NCBI GenBank assembly: GCA_021787655.1
Contig: JAJYLM010000033.1
Location: 1-17,944 of the forward strand
Direction of reading: 5' to 3'
Origin: a bacterium
GTDB taxonomy: Bacteria > JAMCPX01
Length of the DNA: 17,944 nt
Position 1 is the first letter of the stretch. Every line of letters starts with the position of its first letter. Below the pieces are notes generated by a model, which saw nothing but the letters and a program-made list of their open reading frames with translations, ran no database searches and had not been told where the DNA came from. Both the position numbers and the translations under genes were made by a program. Shown here in pieces: positions 1 to 7,031 of this stretch.

Positions 1-1545
1 GTTTACCGGCTGTTCATCCGATGTCACAAAGGGTACCTGTCCTTTGCCTTCCATGTTCGTCTCAACGATGTTGAGCGACCAGTGGCATGCCCTGCACGAA
101 GCAAAGAACGGCTGTGCGAGGTTGAGCCCTCCCGGAGAAACAGAATTGACGTGGGGGGAATTCAGCCACTGCGTGTATTCAGGATTGAACGGGGCATTGT
201 CGTGGCACTGTGCACAGACATTCGTATTGAAGGAGTATGAGCCTGTGTGGGTGCTGCCCGGTCCGTGGCAAGATTCGCATCCGACATTTGCCATGGTCTG
301 CAAGGTAGCAGGGAGTCCCTGATAGGTCAGGGGCACCGTTATGATCCAGCCGAGGTCTTGTGCTATATCGTCAAAGCCGCCGTTTGCCGCACTCGTCGTT
401 TTGTCGAAACCGGTCGTATGGCACTGCAGACAGCTCTCCCCGACGCCCGAAACTGAGCTCAGGTCATCGAAGGCCGCAGCATGTCCGGTTGCCTGATATC
501 CTGTGGTAACGTCGGTCATCAGACTGCCGTTGTGGCAGAATTCACAGTCCTTTGCACCGACATAGCTGTTCGCTGTGACGGTAAAGGTTTCATTGATCGT
601 CCCCCCGGCGGTTCCTGCCGCGAGGTTGATCACATAGTTTCCGATCATGTCCGGTACAAACGACGGTGTCTGCGATGACGGATTGTCAAATGCTGCAACG
701 GATGCAGGCGGCGTTGAAATAAACGACCACGTGTAGGTCGTAATCGGAGTATTGCTTTTTGCCGGTGCGTTGTATCCGCCGTTCAGGTAGACGACAGAAC
801 CAACAGGCACATTTGCCCGCTCAACTGTTTCATTCGAGAACAGGTAGCCAACCTCATTGGTAATGACAGGTTTCGGCTGTGCTGAAGATACCGTGATTGC
901 CGATGAGTCCGAAAAGCCGTTCGCCGTTGCATAGAGCATAAAGGTGTAGGAGCCTGTTTCCGACGGTGTTATGCCGAGCAGTCCGAAATTGTCCGGTACC
1001 GGTACGAACTGGTTCATGGGCAAAGTAACGAAGGACGGCGTTGCCGAGTCAGCGGAAACGAGGTTGACTGCCGTTCCCGAGATCTGTACCCATTGATAGG
1101 TGATGGGCGCATTATTGTCCGAGGAACTTGCCAGTGCCGACAGTGTTACCGGTGCGTTGTAACCGACGCTGTACTGATCGCTCCCGGCGTTTGCTATGAC
1201 CATCGAGGTTGCCGGATAGCGGCTGAGGTAAAGATTCAGATCATTGATGCCGGCAGCAGTCACCGGGATGAAGCCTGTTGTCTGTGAAATGTATCCGGAC
1301 GCCTGCGATGTCAACTGGTAGCTGCCGAACGGCAGTGATGGCAGCGTGAATCTCCCGTTTGCATCTGTTGTGGCAGTCATACCGAGAGGGGATGTTGTCA
1401 CCACAGCAGAGGCGAGCGGGGTATTCGTGCCAAGTTCGAGAACAGAACCGGTTACAGATGATGCAGACGGACCCTGGTTTCCCTTTTCGCAGCCGGCCGC
1501 AACAGTAAGAATTACGAGAACGATGAGCGAAAAATATTTTTTCAT
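1..1545 (-). CDS. Multihaem c-type cytochrome lipoprotein with PKD/Ig-like domains (3' end outside window)
   Basis: Only the first 515 codons are visible, and the reading frame is still open at the window edge. The ATG at 1545 follows AAGGA (1555-1559). A signal peptide ends in a lipobox-like VAAGC with Cys19, so a lipid anchor in the envelope is likely. Residues about 28-108 resemble a carboxypeptidase-regulatory-like beta-sandwich. Residues about 113-200 are a clear PKD/REJ-like domain (ANAGSDQ, then YQW), and about 224-320 a second, weaker one. The C-terminal part carries five haem c sites: CEFCH 334-338, CLQCH 372-376, CESCH 423-427, CAQCH 444-448 and CRACH 484-488. Further haem sites may lie beyond the window. 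By family it should be an electron-transfer protein outside the cytoplasmic membrane; its partner is not evident here. Adhesion-type domains ahead of a haem module suggest a surface or complex-docking role (inference). It lies downstream of leuS but has its own candidate promoter. Confidence 0.9.
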   Translation of the reverse strand, partial: MKKYFSLIVLVILTVAAGCEKGNQGPSASSVTGSVLELGTNTPLASAVVTTSPLGMTATTDANGRFTLPSLPFGSYQLTSQASGYISQTTGFIPVTAAGINDLNLYLSRYPATSMVIANAGSDQYSVGYNAPVTLSALASSSDNNAPITYQWVQISGTAVNLVSADSATPSFVTLPMNQFVPVPDNFGLLGITPSETGSYTFMLYATANGFSDSSAITVSSAQPKPVITNEVGYLFSNETVERANVPVGSVVYLNGGYNAPAKSNTPITTYTWSFISTPPASVAAFDNPSSQTPSFVPDMIGNYVINLAAGTAGGTINETFTVTANSYVGAKDCEFCHNGSLMTDVTTGYQATGHAAAFDDLSSVSGVGESCLQCHTTGFDKTTSAANGGFDDIAQDLGWIITVPLTYQGLPATLQTMANVGCESCHGPGSTHTGSYSFNTNVCAQCHDNAPFNPEYTQWLNSPHVNSVSPGGLNLAQPFFASCRACHWSLNIVETNMEGKGQVPFVTSDEQPVN

Positions 1546-1568
1546 AGTTTTTTCCTTATTAAAGGTTC

Positions 1569-1597
1569 GTTATCTCTAAACAACACTACTTCGTCAA
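1569..1597 (-). promoter_or_regulatory. Sigma70-like promoter for the cytochrome lipoprotein gene
   Basis: Read on the minus strand, TTGACG (1597-1592) is followed by a 17-base spacer and GATAAC (1574-1569). This matches the sigma70 consensus at 5/6 and 4/6 positions. It lies in the 93-base gap after leuS and would start transcription about 17 bases before the ATG at 1545. A perfect TTGACA just upstream (1606-1601) has no matching -10 at normal spacing; together the two form an ATTGAC direct repeat. Confidence 0.5.
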
Positions 1598-1638
1598 TTT
1601 TGTCAATAATGACGGCCGTGCCGTGTGCGGCGATCCAC

Positions 1639-4116
1639 TCACTGCCCGACGACGATATTCAAGAGCTTGTTTTTCACCAGGATAAGCCTTTTTACCGGTC
1701 TGCCGCTGACGTACGATTGAATCTTTTCATCGGCAGATGCGATTTCGAACACGGTACGTTCATCACTGTCTTCGGGAACACGGACCTGTCCCCTGAGCTT
1801 GCCGTTGACCTGAACCACGATTGTGGCACTCGTGTTCCGGATGAATGCCTGATTGTATGCCGGCCATGCAGCCGAGGTCAGGGGAGGGTTGCCCAGCTCC
1901 CTGTTCAATTGTTCCGTAATATGCGGGGCGAAGGGATTGAGCAGGATGATCACGGTGTCCAGGGCTTCCCTGAAGGCAGGCAGTCCTGTTTCGCCGACGC
2001 CCTTTTCATCCATTTCATAGAGGCTGTTCAGCATTTCCATGAGAGCGCTGACGCAGGTGTTGAAATGAAAACGGTCTTTTATGTCATCCGTGACGCGTTT
2101 GATCGTTTTATGGGTGAGCCTCCTGATCGTGAGGGAGGCCTCGTCTTCGTTCGGCAAGGCTCCGCCGGAAAATCCCTGTACCCTGCCTGCATATTTGTAC
2201 ACAAGCCTCCACAGCCGGTCCAGAAACCGCCGCGCGCCTTCAACGCCTTTGTCAGACCACTCGAGGTCCTTCTCCGGCGGTGCTGCGAACAAAATGAACA
2301 ATCGTGCCGTATCTGCCCCGTACTGCTTGATGATGTTTTCCGGGTCCACGATGTTTCCGAGGGACTTGCTCATCTTGGCTCCGTCTTTGATGACCATGCC
2401 CTGGGTAAGGAGGTTGAGAAACGGCTCGCTGCACTGCACATACCCGAGGTCCCGCAGCACCTTGGTGATGAAGCGGGCGTACAGCAGGTGCAGGATCGCG
2501 TGTTCTATTCCGCCGATGTACTGGTCCACCGGCATCCAGTACGCAAGCGCACGCTGGTCGAAGGGCGAATCCTTCGCAGCGGGTGATGTGTACTTTTCGA
2601 AGTACCATGAAGATTCCATGAACGTATCCATGGTATCGGTTTCCCTCCGTGCGCTGCCATGGCACACCGGACAGGTCGTGTGCACAAACTTTTCATGCCG
2701 GGCAAGGGGCGATTCACCCTCCCCGGTAATGTTGACGTCCATGGGCAGTTCGACAGGAAGCCGGTCTTCGGGCACAGGCTGAATACCGCAGGTGTCACAG
2801 TAGACCATGGGTATGGGTGCACCCCAGTACCGCTGCCGGGAGATGCCCCAGTCCCTGAGCTTATAGTTTATTTTCGAGATTCCCTTATGTTCCCGGACCA
2901 CCTTTTCGATGACCAGTTTCTTGCCGCGTTCGCTGTCGGTTCCGGTGAACTCACCAGAGTTGACCATCCTGCCCGTGCCTTCGTATGCCTGCTGCATTGC
3001 TGCAGGATCCAGTGACTCGCCGTCCGGCTGGATAACAACCTTGATACCGAGTCCGTACTTCTTTGCAAACTCGAAGTCACGCTGGTCATGTGCGGGTACT
3101 GCCATGATCGCGCCTGTTCCGTATTCCATCAGAACGAAGTTGGCCACGAAGACGGGTATCTTCCCGCCGGTGAACGGGCTGATGGCATACCTGCCCGTGA
3201 ATACGCCCTCTTTTTCCCCTATCTCGATCTCCCGGTTCTTGGTTCCGCCTTTTTTGATCCGGTCGACGAATGCCCGCACGGCATCGCGCTGCTCTGCCGT
3301 CACCATCTTACCGATGAGCGGGTGTTCCGGGGCTATGCTCATGAAGGTGATTCCGTAGACCGTGTCCGGCCGTGTCGTGAATATGCGCAGCTGCTCGTCC
3401 ATTCCGTCGAGTGGAAACAGGATCTCACAGCCCTCGCTCTTGCCGATCCAGTTCTTCTGCATGGTGATGACCCGTTCGGGCCAGCCGGTCAGGGTATCGC
3501 AGTCCTTGAGCAGCTCTTCGGCGTACGCGGTGATCTTCAGGAACCACTGTTCTTTTTCCTGGATCACGACGTCCGATGAGCAGCGCCAGCATTTCCCGTC
3601 GATCACCTGCTCGTTTGCAAGCACGGTCGTGCAGTGGGGACACCAGTTGACAGCGGACGTCGCCCGGTACGCAAGCCCCTTTTTGAACATCTCGATAAAA
3701 AATTTCTGTTCCCACCGGTAATAGGAGGGGACGGATGTGTTGACCTCCCGATCCCAGTCGTACGATAAACCGAGCCGTTTCAGCTGGGATTTCATGTTGG
3801 CAATGTTATTCTCAACCCAGTCTTTGGGATGCGTTTTGTGTGAAATCGCCGCATTCTCAGCAGGCATGCCGAAGGCATCCCATCCCATGGGGTGCAGGAC
3901 GTTTTTCCCCGTCATTCTCAGGTAGCGCGCCATGACATCGCCGATGGTGTAGTTCCTGACATGCCCCATGTGTATCCTGCCGGAAGGGTAGGGAAACATC
4001 TCGAGCAAATAATACTTTTTCAGCCCGTCGTTTTCGTGCACGGCAAAGGTCTTTTCCCTGTTCCAGGCGTCCTGCCAGTACAGCTCTATGTGTTCGGGAT
4101 TATACTTTTCTTCCAT
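1639..4116 (-). CDS. leuS: Leucine--tRNA ligase (class I)
   Basis: This cytoplasmic enzyme charges tRNA-Leu with leucine using ATP. The 825-residue protein is complete and near the usual bacterial length. The HIGH signature is HMGH at 49-52, within PYPSGRIHMGHVRNY, and KMSKS is at residues 581-585, followed by the typical LGNIVDPE. A zinc-type CPHC/CWRC cluster precedes the CP1 editing domain, which is recognisable by TTRPDTVYG and GTGAIMAVPAHD. A second Cys cluster (CDTC, CPVC) precedes the MDTFMESSWY core. The anticodon-binding and C-terminal domains are present (VQVNGKLRGQ). The ATG follows GAGGAAA at good spacing. It is divergent from thyX across 129 bases, in which I see no convincing promoter or T-box structure. 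Confidence 0.98.
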   Translation of the reverse strand: MEEKYNPEHIELYWQDAWNREKTFAVHENDGLKKYYLLEMFPYPSGRIHMGHVRNYTIGDVMARYLRMTGKNVLHPMGWDAFGMPAENAAISHKTHPKDWVENNIANMKSQLKRLGLSYDWDREVNTSVPSYYRWEQKFFIEMFKKGLAYRATSAVNWCPHCTTVLANEQVIDGKCWRCSSDVVIQEKEQWFLKITAYAEELLKDCDTLTGWPERVITMQKNWIGKSEGCEILFPLDGMDEQLRIFTTRPDTVYGITFMSIAPEHPLIGKMVTAEQRDAVRAFVDRIKKGGTKNREIEIGEKEGVFTGRYAISPFTGGKIPVFVANFVLMEYGTGAIMAVPAHDQRDFEFAKKYGLGIKVVIQPDGESLDPAAMQQAYEGTGRMVNSGEFTGTDSERGKKLVIEKVVREHKGISKINYKLRDWGISRQRYWGAPIPMVYCDTCGIQPVPEDRLPVELPMDVNITGEGESPLARHEKFVHTTCPVCHGSARRETDTMDTFMESSWYFEKYTSPAAKDSPFDQRALAYWMPVDQYIGGIEHAILHLLYARFITKVLRDLGYVQCSEPFLNLLTQGMVIKDGAKMSKSLGNIVDPENIIKQYGADTARLFILFAAPPEKDLEWSDKGVEGARRFLDRLWRLVYKYAGRVQGFSGGALPNEDEASLTIRRLTHKTIKRVTDDIKDRFHFNTCVSALMEMLNSLYEMDEKGVGETGLPAFREALDTVIILLNPFAPHITEQLNRELGNPPLTSAAWPAYNQAFIRNTSATIVVQVNGKLRGQVRVPEDSDERTVFEIASADEKIQSYVSGRPVKRLILVKNKLLNIVVGQ

Positions 4117-4245
4117 CTGTCGGTTTCCTCGTATTCGGTTTTTTCCCTCTTACCATAAAATCGTGGAATTTAAAAAGATTTGTTGCATGCCGGCGTTCAG
4201 TTGATCTCATCACCGTCCTCTGCTAAGGGGTAAGACGGAGGTTGT

Positions 4246-5073
4246 ATGGCACGGATTATCGTTCCCGAAGCTGAAGCTATCCTGGATAAAGAATTTCCTG
4301 TTCTTGACCACGGGTTTGTGCGCCTGGTGGATTACCTTGGCGGCGATGCACGGATCGTCGCTGCTGCCCGGGTATCCCATGGCATGGGCACCAAAACCCC
4401 GAAAGAAGACAGTGGACTGATTCGCTACCTGATGCGGAATATGCACACCTCGCCGTTTGAGCAGGTGATCCTGACCTTTCATGTCAAGCTGCCCATTTTC
4501 GTGGCGCGGCAGTGGGTACGGCACAGAACAGCCAGGATCAATGAGTTCTCCGGGAGATACAGTGTCATGCCCGACGAGTTTTACATGCCGCGGCCCGAAG
4601 ACGTCCGCAGGCAGAGCAGGAAGAACAAGCAGGGCCGCGATGATGAAACCGTGCCCCCGGATCTCCAGGGAAAGGTCATCACGTTACTCAAGCAGGGGCA
4701 GGCTGCAGCGTATGCAAGCTATGATGCCCTGCTCAGGGAGGACATAGCAAGAGAGCTTGCGCGTATCAATCTTACCCTGAGCGCGTACACGCAGTGGTAC
4801 TGGCAGATCGATCTTCACAACCTGTTCCACTTCATCAAGCTCCGCATGGACAAGCACGCTCAGTTCGAGATCCGCGAGTACGCCCGGGTCCTTGCGCAGA
4901 CGGCGAAGGCGGTCGCACCGGTTGCGTATGAGGCATTCGAGGAGTACGACATGTATGCCGTGACCCTGCCGCGCACGATCAAGGAGCGCATGATCGCACA
5001 GCTCGAACAGTCCGCCCTGAGCTCGCCGGAAGCTGCCGAGCTCCTCAAATCACTGCAGGAAGACGAACGGTAG
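4246..5073 (+). CDS. thyX: Flavin-dependent thymidylate synthase
   Basis: ThyX makes dTMP from dUMP using methylene-tetrahydrofolate, FAD and NADPH, and replaces ThyA in many anaerobes and other bacteria. The hallmark RHR-x7-S motif is at residues 92-102 (RHRTARINEFS), followed by GRY. MHTSPFEQ at 66-73 and the WYWQIDLHNLFHF block, followed by LRMDKHAQFEIREYA, are typical of the family. At 275 residues it is somewhat longer than the common 220-250-residue forms because of an insertion around 117-140 and a C-terminal extension; I take this to be a normal longer subgroup. The ATG at 4246 has GGAGG only 4 bases upstream. It is transcribed alone, divergent from leuS and convergent with the DUF3106 gene. 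Presence of ThyX suggests, but does not prove, absence of ThyA in the genome. Confidence 0.97.
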   Translation: MARIIVPEAEAILDKEFPVLDHGFVRLVDYLGGDARIVAAARVSHGMGTKTPKEDSGLIRYLMRNMHTSPFEQVILTFHVKLPIFVARQWVRHRTARINEFSGRYSVMPDEFYMPRPEDVRRQSRKNKQGRDDETVPPDLQGKVITLLKQGQAAAYASYDALLREDIARELARINLTLSAYTQWYWQIDLHNLFHFIKLRMDKHAQFEIREYARVLAQTAKAVAPVAYEAFEEYDMYAVTLPRTIKERMIAQLEQSALSSPEAAELLKSLQEDER

Positions 5074-5074
5074 G

Positions 5075-5094
5075 CCACGCCCGAAAAGGCATGG
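5075..5094 (+). terminator. Weak hairpin after thyX
   Basis: CCACGCC (5075-5081) pairs with GGCATGG (5088-5094) with one mismatch around a 6-base loop, directly after the thyX stop. A T-run (TTTTT) lies about 20 bases further on rather than immediately adjacent, so this is at best a poor intrinsic terminator. Confidence 0.25.
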
Positions 5095-5143
5095 TTTCAA
5101 CGGCGGTCTTTTTGCCGGAATGCTGCGGCGCTCCGGCGGCCGG

Positions 5144-5728
5144 CTACCGCTCCCGGCGCTCGCGCAGACGCATTCTGAGGTCTTCCCGCTGTTCGGGGGT
5201 CATGGTCTTCCAGATGCGGTATTTCCTCCTCAGGAGTTCCTGTTCGTGGGGCGACAATGACTGGTATATCCTGTAATTCCTGAGGATCATCCTTTTTTTT
5301 GCCGGGGGCAGGTGCTGCCATGCTTTGAATGAGTCCCGGATCTGCATCCTTTCCTGCTCTGTCATCGCCTGGTATTTCTTGAAATTTGAACGAATACGGT
5401 CTTGTTCGTCGCGGGACAATGATTTGAACCTGCGGTAGTTGCGCAGCGTTTGTTTCCGTATGTTCTCCGGCAATGACCTCCATGTGCTATACAGATTTCT
5501 CATCTCCTGCCTTTTTTCCGGGCTCAGGTGTTCCCAGAGACGCTGTGTCTGCGGGTCGAGCTGCAGATGGTCACTGCCTGCCTCTGCGCGTGCACGAGGT
5601 GCAGAGAGCTGAAGGATGGGCAGCAGTATGGCCAGGAGAATGACAGTTCTGACAAGCACAGTCCTGCATCTCCCTGACAGCCGTGCAGGGAATCCGGAAG
5701 ACGCTGAGCTACGTATGAAAATATTCAT
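5144..5728 (-). CDS. Exported DUF3106-type protein made of seven 18-residue repeats
   Basis: This protein has no known biochemical activity. The N-terminus has a long hydrophobic export signal (about 24-48, ending ARA) after a basic stretch, so it is probably periplasmic. The rest is a regular repeat array with aromatic anchors at W65, W83, F101, Y119, W137, Y155 and W173, each exactly 18 residues apart. Each unit reads aromatic-x-x-[LM]-[STP], then a charged stretch, then usually R-x-x-[YF]. This is the pattern of DUF3106; the LSPEQ-like turns also recall the LTxxQ motifs of CpxP/Spy-type periplasmic proteins. It is the last gene of the sigma operon: its ATG overlaps the stop of the small exported protein by 4 bases, and AGGAG lies 8 bases upstream. 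Inferred role: periplasmic partner or sensor for the sigma/anti-sigma pair. Confidence 0.85.
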   Translation of the reverse strand: MNIFIRSSASSGFPARLSGRCRTVLVRTVILLAILLPILQLSAPRARAEAGSDHLQLDPQTQRLWEHLSPEKRQEMRNLYSTWRSLPENIRKQTLRNYRRFKSLSRDEQDRIRSNFKKYQAMTEQERMQIRDSFKAWQHLPPAKKRMILRNYRIYQSLSPHEQELLRRKYRIWKTMTPEQREDLRMRLRERRER

Positions 5729-5961
5729 TTTTCTTTCTCCTGTTCAAAAACATTCAGATACCGATACATCTCCATGTGCTCGTACATCTCCATGTTCTCG
5801 AGCATCCTGAGGTGCCTGATAACCTCCCGGTCTTCCGGATTGCCGGTTTTCGGCCTTGCCGTTTCTGTCGCAGGGAGCGCTGTCGTTCCGGTGATGGGTG
5901 CAGCGCTGATGGCAATCGGCAGACCGAGACAGAGAAGTAACCAGATCGAGGAGACCTTCAT
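5725..5961 (-). CDS. Small exported Met-rich hexad-repeat protein
   Basis: I recognise no named family for this 78-residue protein. Residues 1-20 form a clear signal peptide (hydrophobic core, cleavage near AISA-AP), leaving about 58 residues. A Pro/Thr-rich linker (about 22-43) leads to residues 46-75, which form about five six-residue repeats of the type [ER]-M-[YL]-x-x-[LM] (for example EMYEHM then EMYRYL). They contain five Met, two His and several Tyr. The same repeat occurs in the periplasmic tail of the anti-sigma factor encoded just upstream. The ATG overlaps the anti-sigma stop (ATGA) and GGAGG lies about 10 bases upstream, indicating strong coupled translation; the stop overlaps the DUF3106 start in the same way. 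It is probably a periplasmic partner of the anti-sigma factor (inference). Confidence 0.8.
   Translation of the reverse strand: MKVSSIWLLLCLGLPIAISAAPITGTTALPATETARPKTGNPEDREVIRHLRMLENMEMYEHMEMYRYLNVFEQEKEK
5737..5826 (-). repeat. Hexad repeat region of the small exported protein
   Basis: Codons 46-75 encode five consecutive six-residue units. Within them the DNA contains two adjacent 18-base units (5766-5783 and 5784-5801, plus-strand form ACATCTCCATGTGCTCGT for the first) that are identical at 16 of 18 positions. A third, more diverged unit follows at 5802-5819. The array therefore looks as if it grew by duplication of 18-base (six-codon) units. Confidence 0.75.
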
Positions 5962-6473
5962 TGTGCGCTCCTCCCGGCAGGAGCTGCAGAATCCTGTACT
6001 GCCATGACCTCATGAAGGTGTTCGATCATATCCATGTGTTTATAGAGTTCGATATTCTGGTACATGTCCAGAGACGCATACATATCGCCCGCAGATGCAG
6101 ACCGTTCTCTCCGGAGATGGAGCTGGAGGAGTATGAGCGCTGTCACAGCGACAGCTGCGGCAGAGGACAGCGCAGAGACCCAGGGGAACGCACGGCGGAC
6201 AGGATGATCAACGGGCGGGGCCGCTCCCCGGTGTATGATAGCGGCATCGATTCTCTGTTTCAGGCGTGCAGGAGGCATCCTCCCGGGCAGTGCTTTGATT
6301 GCAGCGTCGAGGTTCAGGAGTGCTGTGTAGTACGCCTGAATCTCCGGGCACCCGTTCAACAGACGGGATATTTTTTGTTCAGCTGCACTGCCGGTTTGTA
6401 GGTCCATGTACGCAGAGAGCGTTTTTTTCGCAAAGAAAAGCCTTATTCTACAGATGATAGTCTTGATACTCAT
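5958..6473 (-). CDS. Single-pass membrane anti-sigma factor with periplasmic hexad repeat
   Basis: The 171-residue protein overlaps the sigma gene by 26 bases and has AGAGG 7 bases before its ATG. The N-terminal part (about 18-62: LSAYMDLQTG, NGCPEIQAYY) has the shape of the anti-sigma domain of zf-HC2 proteins. However, the zinc ligands are not kept: of the usual H-x3-C-x2-C only Cys42 remains. One transmembrane helix lies at about 98-118. The C-terminal 50 residues should be periplasmic and contain four to five hexads at 130-159 (DMYQNI, ELYKHM and others) matching the repeat of the next encoded protein. Expected role by context: hold the ECF sigma factor at the membrane until a periplasmic signal arrives. 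Homology to anti-sigma factors is weak, so the call rests largely on topology and gene order. Confidence 0.78.
   Translation of the reverse strand: MSIKTIICRIRLFFAKKTLSAYMDLQTGSAAEQKISRLLNGCPEIQAYYTALLNLDAAIKALPGRMPPARLKQRIDAAIIHRGAAPPVDHPVRRAFPWVSALSSAAAVAVTALILLQLHLRRERSASAGDMYASLDMYQNIELYKHMDMIEHLHEVMAVQDSAAPAGRSAQ
5997..6086 (-). repeat. Hexad repeat region in the anti-sigma periplasmic tail
   Basis: Codons 130-159 encode successive six-residue units of the form [DE]-[ML]-[YI]-x-x-[LIM], with five Met, three His and three Tyr. One unit pair aligns without gaps to EHM-EMY in the small exported protein. At DNA level the segment around CATATCCATGTGTTTATA matches the 18-base unit of that gene at about 14 of 18 positions, which suggests common descent rather than chance. 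Confidence 0.65.
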
Positions 6474-6981
6474 GGATCAACCTCTCTCTTCCCCTGCTCA
6501 GCAGGGATTTTACGGCCTTTTCACTCACCTTCAGAACGTCGGCTATCTCCCGGTAATCCATACCCTCATAGCTCCGCAGGAGTATCGCGGTCCTCTGGTT
6601 TTCCGGTAATTGATGGACGACCTTCAGAAATTTCTCCTCCAGCTCGCCCAGGACCGCCCGCTCGTCCGTTGGAAGGGCATCATCAGGGAGAAGTGCTTCG
6701 GTGATCTGCTCGGTGTGCCGGGATTTGTGGTATTCGTTTATGGCAAGGTTCGTAGCAATGGTAAACAGCCAGGTAGAAAACCTCGCCGTGGGCTCATAGG
6801 TCTTTGCTGATGTGTACATTCTCACGAATACCTCCTGCGTGATGTCCTCAGACGCTTCTTCGCTGCCCAGGTACCGCAGCACGTAGTTGTAGATGCGCTT
6901 GCTGAACCGTTCGTACAATTCATCGAATGCAGCCCGGTCACCCTGCTTCAGCCTGAGCATGGCTTTGGTATCGTCTTCCAT
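6448..6981 (-). CDS. ECF (RpoE-type, sigma70 family) RNA polymerase sigma factor
   Basis: This is a group IV sigma factor with regions 2 and 4 only. Region 2 (about 15-85) shows AFDELYERFSKRIYNYVLRY, then DITQEVFVRMY and FSTWLFTIATNLA. Region 4 (about 125-170) has LPENQRTAILLR and the helix-turn-helix YREIADVLKVSEKAVKSLLSRGRERL. I favour the ATG at 6981 (177 residues). The in-frame ATG at 6993 has an SD-like AAGG only one base away and would lie at or before the start point of the ECF-type promoter seen at 6997-7024. The ATG at 6981 has GAGAG 5 bases upstream. The gene sits 50 bases after the beta-barrel gene and overlaps its anti-sigma gene by 26 bases. The ECF subgroup cannot be assigned by eye. 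Confidence 0.95.
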   Translation of the reverse strand: MEDDTKAMLRLKQGDRAAFDELYERFSKRIYNYVLRYLGSEEASEDITQEVFVRMYTSAKTYEPTARFSTWLFTIATNLAINEYHKSRHTEQITEALLPDDALPTDERAVLGELEEKFLKVVHQLPENQRTAILLRSYEGMDYREIADVLKVSEKAVKSLLSRGRERLIHEYQDYHL

Positions 6982-6996
6982 CACGTCTCTCATACC

Positions 6997-7024
6997 TTAA
7001 ACACCCGGGAAAAGGAAAAGTTCC
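6997..7024 (-). promoter_or_regulatory. ECF-type promoter before the sigma gene (probable autoregulation)
   Basis: Read on the minus strand, GGAACTT (7024-7018) is followed by a 15-base spacer and GTTTAA (7002-6997). The Escherichia coli sigmaE consensus is GGAACTT with GTCTAA at about this spacing, so the match is close. It lies in the short gap between the beta-barrel and sigma genes, where autoregulated ECF promoters are often found. Transcription would start near 6990, just before the ATG at 6981. Confidence 0.6.
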
Positions 7025-7031
7025 GGTCTGG

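Noticed and set aside
1123..1150. GGAACTT-N15-GTTACC on the plus strand
   Set aside because: It is antisense within the cytochrome gene with no gene start downstream, and the -10 matches only in part; taken as chance.
1600..2586. A 328-codon open frame on the plus strand
   Set aside because: It lies entirely antisense to leuS, whose motifs are unmistakable; the translation has no recognisable domain and reflects codon bias of the real gene.
4117..4245. Possible T-box or promoters in the leuS-thyX divergent gap
   Set aside because: No T-box stem, specifier loop or antiterminator sequence is visible, and no -35/-10 pair with good match and spacing was found on either strand.
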